Of a stretch of DNA of 64,000 nucleotides, positions 11,201-21,902 are shown piece by piece. Source of the DNA: Desmodus rotundus (lineage: Eukaryota; Chordata; Mammalia; Chiroptera; Phyllostomidae); contig NC_071390.1 of the NCBI RefSeq assembly GCF_022682495.2, forward strand, positions 169,223,220 through 169,287,219, in the 5' to 3' direction. Position numbers and translations under genes: made by a program. Every line of letters starts with the position of its first letter. Positions within the stretch are counted from its first letter, which is position 1. The notes under the pieces are model-generated. The model searched no databases, was not told where the DNA came from, and saw nothing but the letters and a program-made list of their open reading frames with translations.

Positions 11201-12160
11201 CTTCCATCCCAGGAGTTCAAAGAAATGTATCAGTAGAGCTTTCACGCCGTTTTGTTCGCGTTCTCAGAAATCAGACACCTCTGCTTTGATGGAAGGAGTA
11301 CTCAGGCCTGACAGTTAAATGCTGCTGTTCCAGAATGGGATTAACACTCTTAATTCATTCCCATCATTTGAGTAAAAATGTCTAATAATAATGTGAAGAT
11401 AATTGTTGGCACCATTATTTTGTGGATTTTATAAATGATTTTAGCCATTACTGGAGAGAGTTGTAAGAATGAAAAAAGACATTTCTTTAGTGAATAAAGA
11501 GTATGCCAACGTCACATACCACTTTTAACATTTTGCAGGTGAGGTTTACTCTTCAGCCAAAATTACTTTTTTATATGAACAGGAGATTGGTTGAGTGATA
11601 GTTATTAATTCAAGAAGCAACAGTATAACTGACTGAAAAAGCTTTTCAGATGCAAAAATTACTCTCCTAAAAATATCTTTGTATTCTCTAGAATGCTATT
11701 CATTTACATTCACCTTTGAATAGTGAAATTATTTTTGACTCATCAAACACATTTTTTCTGTCACAAAATAGAAGACATTTAAGATGTAAACAACTTATGA
11801 TCTATTTATAATTTCATATTTCTACTTGAAGCAAATTGTTGTAGACAAGATGTTAGAATGGAACTCCACTGCCTCATTTCAGCTTAGATGCCGAGTCCGA
11901 ATATTAGGAAAGCAAACGGAGTGAAAGCATCACGTGCAGACTTCATAAAAGAAATGGAAAGGACCCTGTTCCACAAGTCTCTTCTGCCTGACATGCTCTA
12001 GGGGTCACAGTAGAGCTCGGATGGACTTGTGAAGGAGACTGAAGGAGACAGAGCTTAGGCAGAGCTGTTGCCATCTTCGGGAAAGGCGTGGTGTGAGCCT
12101 CCACTTCCTCCGTAACAAATTGGGGTCCAATTCACCCTTACCCTCAAGAAATGTAGGAAA
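8242..12160. other. Intergenic, mostly unassigned
   Basis: About 3.9 kb with no supported gene and no repeat I can name confidently. The stretch 8390-8470 contains three imperfect copies of a 'cgatcactgt/cgattcactgt/gagtcactgt' motif. Overlapping open frames at 9263-9687 and 10196-10599 on both strands are short (under 100 codons), lack domains and conflict with one another, so I do not call genes. Confidence 0.45.
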
Positions 12161-12164
12161 AAGA

Positions 12165-12610
12165 GGATGTAGTAGGTAAAACAATGGTCCTCCAAAGGTG
12201 TCTGCATCCTAGTCGCTGGTACCAGTGAATAAGTTCCCTCACATGCAAACAGGACTTTGCCAGTGGGATTAAGTCAAGGATCCTGAGGTGGGGAAGTTAT
12301 CTTGGGTGAACTGTACGAGCCCAGGGAAATCACAGGGTCCTTTGAAAAAGGGAAGCAGGAGGGCGGAGTCAGAGATGTGATGATGGAGGCAGAGGTCAGA
12401 GCAATGTGGCGTGAGGCAGGGAATCTCCCTCCAGAACACAGAAAAGGCAGTGGGTTCTCCCTATTTCATCAGAGTCTTCAGAAGTAACACAGCCCTGCCA
12501 GAACCTTGATAGGAGCCCAGGGAAATAATTTGGACGTCTGACCTCCATGACTGTAAAACACTGAATCTGTGCAGTTTGTTGTGATGCTAATTAACTAGTG
12601 CGTAGGCAGG
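12165..12610 (+). mobile_element. MLT1-type MaLR LTR
   Basis: The order of blocks follows the MLT1 consensus: 'tggtcctccaaaggtgtc' (cccccaaa..gtc), 'ggactttgccagtgggatta' (ctttgcagatgtaatta), 'cagagtcttcagaag', 'cacagccctgccagaacctt' (ggccctgctgacacctt), 'tttggacgtctgacctcca' (ttcagacttctggcctcca), then the end 'tgtgatgctaattaac'. It is a diverged, probably solo, ERVL-MaLR LTR. Confidence 0.7.
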
Positions 12611-13036
12611 GGCTTTGATGACAGAGCTCAGTGTGTTGCTGCTGGGATACAGGTGGACCAGAACAGAATGTGGGGAGAGAGGAACAGGTAAGTATTTTCC
12701 ATGGACCAGATATGAACCTGACAGGAGAGGGCTGGCAAGTTTTCTGAGAGGCCAATTCAACAGCACCCTCTGTAGGAGCAAGGCGGGCTCACCAGGAAGA
12801 GTCTGGAGGTATGCCATTGGCTTGCTCTTAAGAATGGAATTCTAAATGACCTTAAGCATCCACCTAGGTTAGGGAAACTGGAGCAGAGTAGGACCCAGAA
12901 AGCTCAAAGCCAACATGTGAGCTCTGATTCAAGTAAAACTTCTTGCCTCTTTCCCCAAAGTGCCCATTGGGGTAGAAGCTGAAGCCTCCTTCAGATAGAT
13001 GGAGGAGACAAGATGAAGGATGGAGAGCTGGCCACG

Positions 13037-13056
13037 CCCCCCCCCCCCCCCCCCCC
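13037..13056. repeat. C20 homopolymer
   Basis: Twenty consecutive C, then 'gccccactccgccg'. The complementary strand is G20. Such a tract is unstable in replication and assembly, so the length shown may not be exact. Confidence 0.9.
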
Positions 13057-13359
13057 GCCCCACTCCGCCGTTCCTATTGCAGGCTCTAAAGTGTAGCAGC
13101 TCCAACAACCTGGGGGAGAGTAGAGGATTGGACAGCAAAGCAAATTTACAGCTTTACCATCTTGAACTGGACTTTCTAATTACTTAAGAAATTTTAATGA
13201 TGTAAAGGGACCATAAAACCTTCCAGAATTTTCTTATAGGGAATACATTTTCTCTCATTGAATAAGGTATAAACAGTAGGGGACAAAATACTCTTAAGTT
13301 TAGAGCTATAAATTTTCTTCTAAATCCTGCTTTGGCTGCATCTCCCCAGTATTTTTCAT

Positions 13360-15165
13360 TTGTCATTTAAAAATATTTCTTAATTTTTCTTTGACCCATG
13401 TATTGCTTAGAAGTGTGATAGTTTTTTCCATATATCTTTGTTATTGATCTCTAATTTTTTTATCGAGAACAAACTGTATGTCTTCAGTCCTTTCAAATTT
13501 GAGATCTATTTTATGCCCAGCATATGATCTATCTTGTTGAATGCTTTAGGAGAATATATAAAGAACATGCATTATGCTGTTTTTGAGTAGAATGTGCTGT
13601 AAATGTAAATCAGATTAATTAGACTGATGGGTTTTTTTCCAAAATGCTGTTCTGACTGATTTCTCTCTACTTGTGCTAGCACTTGCTGAGAGATGGGTAT
13701 TGATTTCCCAAATATAATTTTGAATCTGTCTGTTCTTTCTGTTCTGTCATTTTCTTCCCATCATGTATCTGAAACTGTAATTAGGTACATAAAAACTTAG
13801 GACTGTAATGTATGTTAATAAATTGATAATTTCATCATAAAATGTTTTCTTTCTGCTTTAAAAATTTTTCTCTTTATTATTGATTTTAGCAATTTCATTA
13901 TGGCTTGGTGTATTCTTGTTTCTGTATGTATTTCTTGCTGTTCCTTGTTTTTATCAAATTCTAAAATTTGCAGCCTTGTTTCTTTGAATATTCTCTCTTT
14001 TTTAATATTTTTCAGTTTGATATTATCCAAAAATCATTGAAGTTCTGTTCATTTTTTGTCTGTTTTTCTCTCTGTTCTTTAGTGTGGGTAATTCCTGTTG
14101 CTATAATCTTTTCTTAAAAGATTAATCACTAATCTTTTCTTCTGCAGAGTCTAATCTCTATTAAGGCCATCCAGTGAATTTTTCATTTCAGATCATTGTA
14201 TTTTTCATCTGTAGAACTTATTTTGGCTCTTCTTTGCATATTGTTATGTATATATTTTTCTTCAAACTAAAATATTGATCATCTTTATAATGGCTCTTTC
14301 TAAGTTTCTGTATGATAATTCCATTACATAAGACATTTTTAGTATTCTTTCCTATTGACTGATTTTTTCCCACCTAGTAACTAGATCACATTTTTCGGCT
14401 TTGCAGTCTACTAGTAATTTTAACTGAAGGCTGTACATTGTGATTCTATGGTGTTGAGTGTTGTCTTTCTTATGGAGCCTTGTTTTGGGTTTTTTTTTTT
14501 CTGGAAGGCAGTTAAGTTGCTTGTGGATTTGCTTGAGTTGTGATAGATTTGCTTTTAAGGGCTTGTCTCAGGTAGCCTTTGTTATAAGGCCAGTTTACAC
14601 CTTCTTTTTCTCAATAATACTTCTCAGGTCTCCACTCTAGATGGGCAACACAGCCTCTCCGCACTGGCTGGTTAAAATATCTCTCAGTCCTGTGTAAGCT
14701 TTTACAAGTTCTCAATTTTCTTTCCTGACTTTGTGAAATGTCACCCTATGCGTGCACAACCTAGTAATCAGTGTAGTCTGGAGTAGATCCCTGTGTGGGT
14801 TCCTGAAACTTTTTTGTATAGCCTTCTCATCTCCGATTCTTTCCCACAAATTCCAGCCATACGAGCATTTCTGAATTTCAGCCCTCCCTTCATGGACTCC
14901 GTGTCATGCCCAGGCTCTGCGCGCATCCTCTCTTCAGCTGGTCTGCATGGTGCCTCCAAGCGGAAAGCTGTGGTGAGTGCATTGCCTACTTTCGTTGTTT
15001 CTCCTCTCTTAGGGACAATAGTTCTTTGCTGCATCTTCTCCAGTGTCCAAAAACAGTTGTTTCACACATTTTGTCCATTTGTAGAGTTCTTTATGATGGG
15101 TGGGTGAGTCCAATCCAGACACTGGATATGAAGTTACCATTCCATTATGTTTTAAGATAACTTAT
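13360..15165 (-). mobile_element. Ancient L1M/HAL1-type LINE fragment (reverse)
   Basis: Read on the + strand it follows the reverse complement of L1M ORF2 and 3' sequence: 'tttgacccatgtattgctta', 'atatctttgttattgatct', 'atgcccagcatatgatctat', 'gtgctgtaaatgtaaatcag', and further on 'ctggaaggcagttaagttgc' and 'tgtacattgtgattctatgg'. Many stops and indels; nothing is translatable. The segment beyond about 14650 is less certain. Confidence 0.6.
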
Positions 15166-15905
15166 AATGTGGTTTATTAATTTGCTCCATATATAACCAA
15201 GGTATATCAAACCAATTGCTCAAAATGTATTTACTATTCATAAAATAAAAATTTTATCAACTCGTGAAAATTAGAGGAGCTAATTGTGATAACTACAGAT
15301 CTTAAGGTAGAAATGGAAGTGTCAGTTGCTATTAAGTATGTTTCTCAGTTAACAAGGCAAAATCACATAATTAAGCACCATTAGATGGACTGAGGAAGCA
15401 TCATTATTGAGGATCTGTGCTCCTATGCCTTATAATAATGTCATTGACTTTAATCATTTTTGAAGTCTGAGCTTGATTATAATATTTGGGGGCACCATTA
15501 ATTCTTGGTGTACATGGCTTTTAGAAACCCTTATTTTTCTGGACCAATTTGTGTAATTTGAAATGATATAAATTTCTTTTCTTTAGCCTTATTTGAAGAA
15601 CCTGAGGGAACATTAATTTGGAATTATTCATTCATTTAGAGAAATCAAAGAGAGCCTGCTAGAGATTTGAGTTCTTTTCTTTTCATCTTTAGTATGGAAA
15701 TTCATTTTCACAGGTTTTTAAAATATTAGACACATTATAAGTGAAAGCATAAAGGGCTAGACAGTTTTGGATGAAGCAAGGAGACTCTTTCGAGTTAAAG
15801 GAGCCCATTTTCCTATACATACAAAACAAACAAACAAAAAAAGGCTTCTAAGTATACCAGACTCTGTATTTACTGTCATCTTGACCCATTCGTATGGTAA
15901 ATGAG
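15166..15905. other. Intergenic, AT-rich, unassigned
   Basis: About 740 AT-rich bases with no gene and no repeat that I can name. Confidence 0.4.
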
Positions 15906-16210
15906 GGAAAAATACAATATGATCTCACCTTTAACTGGAACCTAATCAACAAAAGAAACAAGCAAGCAAAATATAACCAGAGACATTGAAATTAAGAATA
16001 ATCTGACAGTAACCAGAGGGGAGGTGAGAGGGGATAATGAGGGGAAGGGGTGAAGGGTTTTCAGGAACAACTATAAAGGACACATGGACAAAACCAAGAG
16101 TGGGGTGGAAGCAGGGGAGGGAGGTGGGGATGGCTGGGGGGGAGTAGTGGGTGGTAATTGCAGACAAGTGTGATTGAACAACAATAAAATAATTAAAAAA
16201 AATGAAAAAA
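15906..16210 (+). mobile_element. Bat-type L1 3' end with G-rich 3' UTR
   Basis: 'aatatgatctcacctttaac' followed by 'ggaacctaatcaacaaaaga' is the end of L1 ORF2 plus 3' UTR. Then come the G-rich block (16011-16153) and a terminal 'aacaacaataaaataatt' with an A-rich tail. Short 'aaaaaaggc' runs before (about 15839) and after (about 16205) may be the target-site duplication, which would put the start near 15850. The minus-strand open frame of 158 codons here (15946-16422) is antisense to the L1. Confidence 0.75.
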
Positions 16211-17109
16211 GGCCTTTGGGATTTCCATTTTCTACAGTCAGGAAGAAGCCTGAAAACCATCATCCTCTGTAAACATAAAATATTTCTCATTGAAAAGTAA
16301 CATTTCAGAGGGAGAAGACAAGAATTTGGAAGCAGGAAGAGAGAGCAGCCACTGCCAGGGAGAAGGGCTGGACCCCGAGAAATCCTATTTCCTGCCCCCT
16401 GACAAGGTATGCCTGGCTGCATTCCAGCACTGATGCATTGATGGAGCAGTAACTGCTGTTTGTCTCCTCATTTCCCTCTTTTTGAATGGGAATGTCCCTA
16501 TTGGTCATCCTGTTCTTTTCTTACCAATGTGTGTTCATTGACAGGAGGCCCTAGCTTCTCTTTTTAGTTCATCAGGTCTCTGGATCGGTCAAGAAGATCT
16601 GCTCTTGATCCTTTGCATCCAAGTAGCCTCTCATCTGCATCTGGACTCAAAATAGGTCTTGAGATAATCACCTTGAACCTAATGCCATAATTGATTGAGA
16701 CTTTGAGGGTCCTGAGGACGCGGATTTACTTAATTTCCACTGGGGAAGGTTGAAATGATGTTGGCTAGAGGATAAAGCAGTGACAGATTGCAAAAGAGCC
16801 ATGATGCGTTAAAGCCTTTCCCATCGAAACATGGAGTTATTTCTCTACCTCTTGAATTTCAGCTTAACCATGTGACTCGCTGGGAAACTAGTAAAAGTGA
16901 CGGAGCAGAGGTATTCCTCTGAACTGTTGCTGAAGGGGTCAATGACTTGAGATTTCAATAATCAACACAAGGATGAGTTTAGAAGAATGGAACCTGGAGT
17001 GGGGAGCAATTCTATGCCATGTGTTTATTCAGTAGGTAATGTAAGCAAACATACAATACTGGCCATTCAGGCAGAGGCTGGTCTGAAGAGTCAACAGAGC
17101 CAGGTGACC
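16211..17109. other. Intergenic, unassigned
   Basis: About 900 bases of ordinary composition with no supported gene and no repeat that I recognise. Confidence 0.4.
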
Positions 17110-17300
17110 AGCCTTGTGTCCAGGTGCGACCTGCATCTGCCTCAACGTCCTCAGAGGAGCTCGTTTAAAATACAGACTCTGGGGCCCTGCTCAGATTTAA
17201 TGAGTCAGACTCCCTGGGGGTGTCCAGGAATCTGTCTTCTAAAGACACGATGAGCTTCTCTGAATGCATAAGCTGGAGGCTTTTGAGAATTACTCTTTCA
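17110..17300 (+). mobile_element. MER5-like hAT-Charlie element
   Basis: 'gtttaaaatacagactctgg' followed by 'ggccctgctcagatttaatg', 'gagtcagactccctgggggt' and 'ccaggaatctgtcttc' matches the central MER5A consensus block order (aaaatgcag..ggggcccc..gaatcag..ctgggggtgg..aatctg). It is a diverged non-autonomous DNA transposon. Confidence 0.65.
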
Positions 17301-17759
17301 GCCACTGCCAATAGGAAGGGGAATGATTCTATAGAGAAATTCTGTGGGGAACCAAGAAATAATTGCCAGTTTTTAGTATTATTATTAGTAGCTCTTTTAT
17401 TTCTATCCACAGAAGATTCTCTCCGGAAGACTTCATGTGAGTGTTGAGATAGTTACAGTACACTTGTGGAAGTAACTGTGATTATCACCGGAGAATCCAT
17501 GTGGCCTAACCAGACGATACATCTGCAGAGGATTTTCACGTTACTCCCAGAGTGTGTAAAGCACTTATCTAAAATCTCAATTGAAATACAGCGGAGACAA
17601 ATCTCTTGTGTCTGTTTGCACATTTCTCCATGTATCTAACAACCACCTAGACACTTGCACAGCAAGTTATAGGTGGGCCACTATTATTTCTTAAGTCATT
17701 AGTATATTTGTTTTCAGTATATTTTCCTACCCCCTTTTGTGCTCAATAGTATCTTGAAG

Positions 17760-17896
17760 TTTTGTTTTTTTTTTAATTGAGACCTAACTGTCGTAACAGT
17801 GTATTAGTTTCAGGTGTACAATGTAATTCCAGATTTGTATATATCACGAAATGATCGCCACCCCCAAATCCTGGTAACATGTCACTGCACATTGTT
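17760..17896 (-). mobile_element. Older L1 3' region, first half (interrupted)
   Basis: 'ttaattgagacctaactgtc' followed by 'gtattagtttcaggtgtaca' and 'atcacgaaatgatcgccacc' is the reverse complement of an L1MA/L1MB-type 3' UTR. It is interrupted at 17911 by a younger L1 and continues at 18454. Confidence 0.65.
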
Positions 17897-17910
17897 GCAA
17901 AACCTGTTCT
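17897..17910. repeat. Target-site duplication, left copy
   Basis: The 14-base 'gcaaaacctgttct' recurs exactly at 18440-18453, flanking the younger L1 insertion. Confidence 0.85.
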
Positions 17911-18439
17911 TTTTTTTTTAATTTATTTTTTATTGTTATTCAATTACAGTTGTATGCCTTTTCTCCCTTCCCTCCCCCCACCCCGGCTGAACCCACCTCC
18001 CTCCCCCACCCCTACCATCCCCCCCGATTTTGTCCATGTGTCCTTTATAATAGTTCCTGCAATCCCCTCTTCCCACTGTCCCCACCTCACTCCCCCCTGG
18101 CCACTGCTAGACAGTTCCCCCCCTCAATGTCTCTGGTGGTATTTTGTTTGCTTTTTTCTTTTGTTGATTATGTTCCAGTTAAAGGTGAGATCATATGGTA
18201 TTTGTCCCTCACCGCCTGGCTTATTTCACTTAGCATAATGCTCTCCAGTTTCATCCATGCTTTTGCAAAGGGTATAAGCTCCTTCTTTCTCTCTGCTGCG
18301 TAGAATTCCATTGTGTAAATATACCATAGTTTTTGGATCCACTCGTTTGCTGATGGGCACTTAGGTTGCTTCCAGTACTTAGCTATTGTAAATTGTGCTG
18401 CTATGAACATTGGGGTGCACAGGCTTTTTTGGATTGGTG
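17911..18439 (-). mobile_element. Young 5'-truncated L1 insertion (529 bases, reverse)
   Basis: It starts on the + strand with a T run (the poly-A tail in reverse), then a C-rich reverse 3' UTR (about 17965-18125). The L1 ORF2 C-terminal region follows in reverse ('gagatcatatggtatttgtc', 'acttagcataatgctctcca', 'ctatgaacattggggtgcac'). It is flanked by an exact 14-base duplication (17897-17910 and 18440-18453), the signature of target-primed reverse transcription. In the minus direction a 91-codon frame (18168-18443) preserves part of ORF2p. The plus-strand frames of 117-119 codons at 17879-18303 are antisense artefacts. Confidence 0.9.
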
Positions 18440-18453
18440 GCAAAACCTGTTCT
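18440..18453. repeat. Target-site duplication, right copy
   Basis: An exact second copy of 'gcaaaacctgttct', directly after the young L1. Confidence 0.85.
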
Positions 18454-18560
18454 TGTGAGGAGGATGTTCAGGATGCGCTCTCCTAGCTGCTCTCACACAC
18501 GCAATACAGGATCAGCTAGTCACCGTGCTGTAGTGATGCCCCCATGACTTAGGCATTGGG
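18454..18560 (-). mobile_element. Older L1 3' region, second half
   Basis: 'gtgaggaggatgttcaggat' then 'tagtcaccgtgctgtagtga' and 'cccccatgacttag' continue the reverse-complement L1 3' UTR interrupted at 17911. Joined to 17760-17896 it makes one older element that served as the landing site. Confidence 0.6.
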
Positions 18561-19650
18561 AGCAAAACATTGACGTTTCCTTTCTTCATTTCCCAGCATT
18601 TTATTTCCTCCAGCAGGGCCATGGATAAGCAAATCATTCCCAATTTAGCACCTTGGAAATGTCTCATGGTTAAATCATACGTATTTTTATGGGGTTTGTG
18701 CTTCTGCTAAATATATCCCACATTTCTTCTCAGGTAACGTTCTGAATGACAGCTGTTTCTTCTGCATCCACGCTGGGGACAGCATTGAACAAATGGCCAG
18801 GTCATAAATATGTCTTGTATTCTTTTAAATAGAGTTCAGTGAGCCTCGTGATTTGCAAACTGACTGACCCCTCCTCCCTCTGACCACCTTCCTTAGATCA
18901 TAAATGACTCATGTGACCCCGTCAGCACCCTGATCCTACTTACGTGACTGACTACTGCTGGCATGGAATGGGGCTACCTAACCCGGAAATTGTCCTTGAA
19001 CTTGTAGGGAAAGAAGGCATGGGGAGGGGGGATCTTAGTTGAAGAGAAATTATACTTTCATTCTTAACCTATTTGAAATACGTGGTATTAGACACTTCCT
19101 GTGTCTTGGGGGTTACATACTGAATCCTAATGATAGTTCTGTAGCCCTACCATGGAGTAGGTGCTCTTGTACTGTATTGACTGTTAGCTGATCCCCTGGT
19201 ATGGAAGCCCAGGGAGCGGTCATGCAAAGAAACAATCACAAGATGGAGAGAAAGATAAATGAGAGAACTGATGCCCCAACATGACCAAGGAGAACCCTGT
19301 CATCCAGTTCTAGGGCTTCTTGGATGCTGGGCATGAGAGATGAAGTGAAAAGACAAGAAGCTGAGCACAGGCAGGGTGGAGGGGAGGGTGGAGGGTGTAG
19401 CAGACATGAGGCAGGAAGACTGGGGACTTTTACAGTGTTCTCAGCCGAGATGGCTGCAGCTCCCTCGGGATGCCTCAGTTGTTCGGTCCGTGTTTAAACT
19501 GCAGGGTCGGCCAAGTACTGTACTAAAGCCCTGTTATGTAATACTTAAGAGTGGTTCGCTCTCTTTAATTGAGGGGCACTGCGTCAGGCATTAGGGTTAC
19601 AAATAATAATGATAATCATAATGATCATCAGCGTGACAATAACAGTCATA
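18561..19650. other. Intergenic, unassigned
   Basis: About 1.1 kb with no supported gene or named repeat. A short 'aataatgataatcataatga' run lies near 19601. Confidence 0.4.
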
Positions 19651-19654
19651 AACA

Positions 19655-19935
19655 GTTGGCACTTACACAGGGCATACTTGTACAGTATGTATTTTGTGCC
19701 AGATACTTTTCTGAGGCTTTGCAGTTACTAATTCCTTACAATCTGTGAAGCATTACCACTTGTTTTGTTTTTCAGATGCTACCATTCTAATGCTCATCTT
19801 ATGGATGACAGATCAGCACAAAGAAGGGAAATGCTTGGCTCAGTGTCGCTCAGCAGGTAGGCAATGGAGTCGAGATTCAACCCTGGGAAGTCTGGCTTCA
19901 GGGTCTGCAGTGAACTGCTCTCAGATAAGCTGCTT
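19655..19935 (-). repeat. MIR SINE (reverse)
   Basis: 'ggcacttacacagggcatac', 'tgtgccagatacttttctga', 'tcatcttatggatgacagat', 'attcaaccctgggaagtctg' and 'cttcagggtctgcagtgaac' run in the order of the reverse-complement MIR consensus over nearly its full length. Confidence 0.65.
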
Positions 19936-20665
19936 TTAGGTGGGGATGCAGGAAATGTGTGTGACCAGATAAATGACCGAATAACCCACTTTGTCTTGGA
20001 TATTGAATGAGTGCTGTAGTGACAGGCTAGGTGCCTCAGAGGTCTGCGCTGGGAGAGCACGCACTGGGGGCTGTGTGTAGAGGTTCTATGACTTCAGGGA
20101 TTGAAAAATCAAACTCAAACATATAAACAAAGGAAATTCATCAGTGATATAACTGAAAAACCCAGGAGTTTACCTTCTGGAATGGTGTATCCAAGGACGT
20201 AAATGATGCTACCCAGAATATGTTTCCTTCCTAATCCTGGCATTTTTTCTTCTGTTGGCTTAATTTGCAGTATGGTCCTCTTTGTGGGGGTCCCAGTTGT
20301 CCCCACCTGGTTCCGAATTACATTGTGCCCACCTATCACTGCCAGTAAGGAGCTTATCCTGCTCCGTGTTGCCAGAAACAGTTCTGGAACCAAGGCTCAC
20401 TGATTCTAATTACCATGGCTCGAGGGACAGATTTGCTTCCCCGGCTAATTATTGTGTGTTTACCTGGGTTCATACACATCCCTCACACCCAAAGTGTGCC
20501 ACTTCCAAAATTACATGGAGGAAAAGTCTTAGAGCGGTGGTTTCCAAGTGAAAATTTAAGTGCAGATGCTAGAGGAAAGGGAGGTGAACTCTGGGGAAAA
20601 ATAAAGCAAAACAAGAGATCCGTAGTCCCTGCCTTACCCTGTGATATATTGAGGAACCAACAAGG

Positions 20666-20778
20666 CAGGTACACAGGTAACTAGAATAAAGGCAGCAGCA
20701 TGTACAAGTGCCTGAATTTGCCCTGGCTGGGTGGCTCAGTTGGTAGGATTGTCGTCCCGTACACCAAAAGATTGTGGG
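20666..20778 (+). repeat. Inverted duplication, left arm (113 bases)
   Basis: This block is the reverse complement of 21790-21902 with three mismatches (about 97% identity). It includes 54 bases of non-SINE flank plus the first 59 bases of a VES SINE, so the two copies share one SINE insertion junction and must come from duplication, not two independent insertions. The arms are 1011 bases apart. Confidence 0.9.
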
Positions 20779-20815
20779 TTCAATTCCCAGTCAGGACACA
20801 TACCCAGGTTGTGGG
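20720..20815 (+). mobile_element. VES SINE (tRNA-derived, bat), 3'-truncated
   Basis: The head 'gccctggctgggtggctcag' is followed by 'caaaagattgtgggttcaat' and 'gtcaggacacatacccaggt', the A-box and B-box regions and central part of the bat VES family. The usual tail (gttcgatcccc.., gtttctctctc.., poly-A) is missing. Confidence 0.85.
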
Positions 20816-21789
20816 AAGGCACAGGAGAGCTTCGTTGAGAAGTTGGGATAGAATTGGACTTTGAGGACAGTTTGGAGAGGTAAGACTGGGAAGCATAAAG
20901 GAAAGTAGAAGTCCTCTTCAGTATATGGAAGGGCAGTATCAAAGCCATATAAAGAATAATAGAATATGTTCTGAAAGTGACAGGTAGTTCAATGTGACAG
21001 GAAAAAAAGGGTATAGAAATGGTAGAGCTGAAATGTTTTAATTTTGGCTTGATTGTGGAGAGATCTTGAATGACAAGCCAAGAGATATTTAGATTTTATT
21101 TTGTAAACAATAGCTAGATAACCACTGTCTGTATTTCTGCAGAGAAGTAAAGTAAATCAAACACTAATTTAAAATGATTAAAAAGGATGGCTAGCTGATC
21201 ATGGATTCTCAAATCATTTACTAATTTCATGATTGACGGTATCCATACTCCTGTAAATTATCTGAGAAAATCACACTATTGGGCAATAGATACATTGATA
21301 AATTTATGTTCATTAACCTCTAGTGGGTACACAACATTGCTGGACATTCCTAACAGCGTTCTTTAGTACCTCACTTCTGACATACTAAACTCAGTCCAAA
21401 CTCTGACCCTTCCTCCCGCCCCTAGGCCTCTCCTCCATCCTCACTGCCACCACACCTGTCCCCACTCCCTTCCATTTTACCTGGACTTGCCCTACCTGTT
21501 CAGGGACCCTTGATTCCACCCTTGTTTTGTCTTCACCCCATCCCGCGGCTCTAGCCCAAGTACAAAGTACTGCAAGGTGGTGTGGTGTTGGTGTCACTAA
21601 AAACAATTGAATAAAGTCCCGGAATTAGAAAAGAAATGAAAAGGGAGATGGGAAGATATGAACATGTTTCTGGGCCAAAGAGTTGAAGCCGAGAGAGATT
21701 ATCTTGCAAACAAAAAAAGGAAGGTGATTAATGGAACAAGACCCCAGAGCAGGGAAATATTATGGTATTGCAATAAAGACCCACTTAAG

Positions 21790-21848
21790 CCCACAATCTT
21801 TTGGTGTACGGGATGACACTCCTACCAACTGAGCCACCCAGCCAGGGC
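21790..21848 (-). mobile_element. VES SINE head fragment (reverse), carried by the inverted duplication
   Basis: Reverse-complement VES head ('ccaactgagccacccagcca'), 59 bases, no tail and no target-site duplication. Its boundaries match the duplicated block rather than a retroposition event. Confidence 0.85.
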
Positions 21849-21902
21849 AAATTTAGGCACTTGTACATGCTGCTGCCTTTATTCTAGTTACCTGTGTACC
21901 TG
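21790..21902 (-). repeat. Inverted duplication, right arm (113 bases)
   Basis: The reverse complement of 20666-20778 with three substitutions. The VES part ends abruptly at 21790 inside 'gattgtggg', while the left copy continues as SINE, so this arm looks like the derived, truncated copy. Confidence 0.9.

Larger units (their letters stand above)
20640..21160 (-). mobile_element. L2 LINE fragment (reverse), split by a VES SINE
   Basis: 'aaggcagcagcatgtacaag' before the SINE and 'gcacaggagagcttcgttga', 'gtagaagtcctcttcagtat', 'ttttggcttgattgtggaga' after it resemble reverse-complement L2. L2-like sequence on both sides of the SINE suggests this is the original locus of the block copied in inverted form at 21790-21902. 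It is highly diverged. Confidence 0.4.

Noticed and set aside
15946..16422. 158-codon minus-strand frame
   Set aside because: Antisense to an L1 3' UTR and its flank; the apparent hydrophobic and proline-rich sequence is the complement of the G-rich tract.
17879..18303. Two overlapping plus-strand frames of 117-119 codons, proline-rich
   Set aside because: They read the reverse strand of a young L1 insertion; the coding sense of that L1 is on the minus strand.
20720..20815. tRNA gene (A- and B-box-like sequence in VES copies)
   Set aside because: The promoter boxes are inherited from the tRNA ancestor of the SINE; no tRNA cloverleaf with anticodon and acceptor stem is seen.
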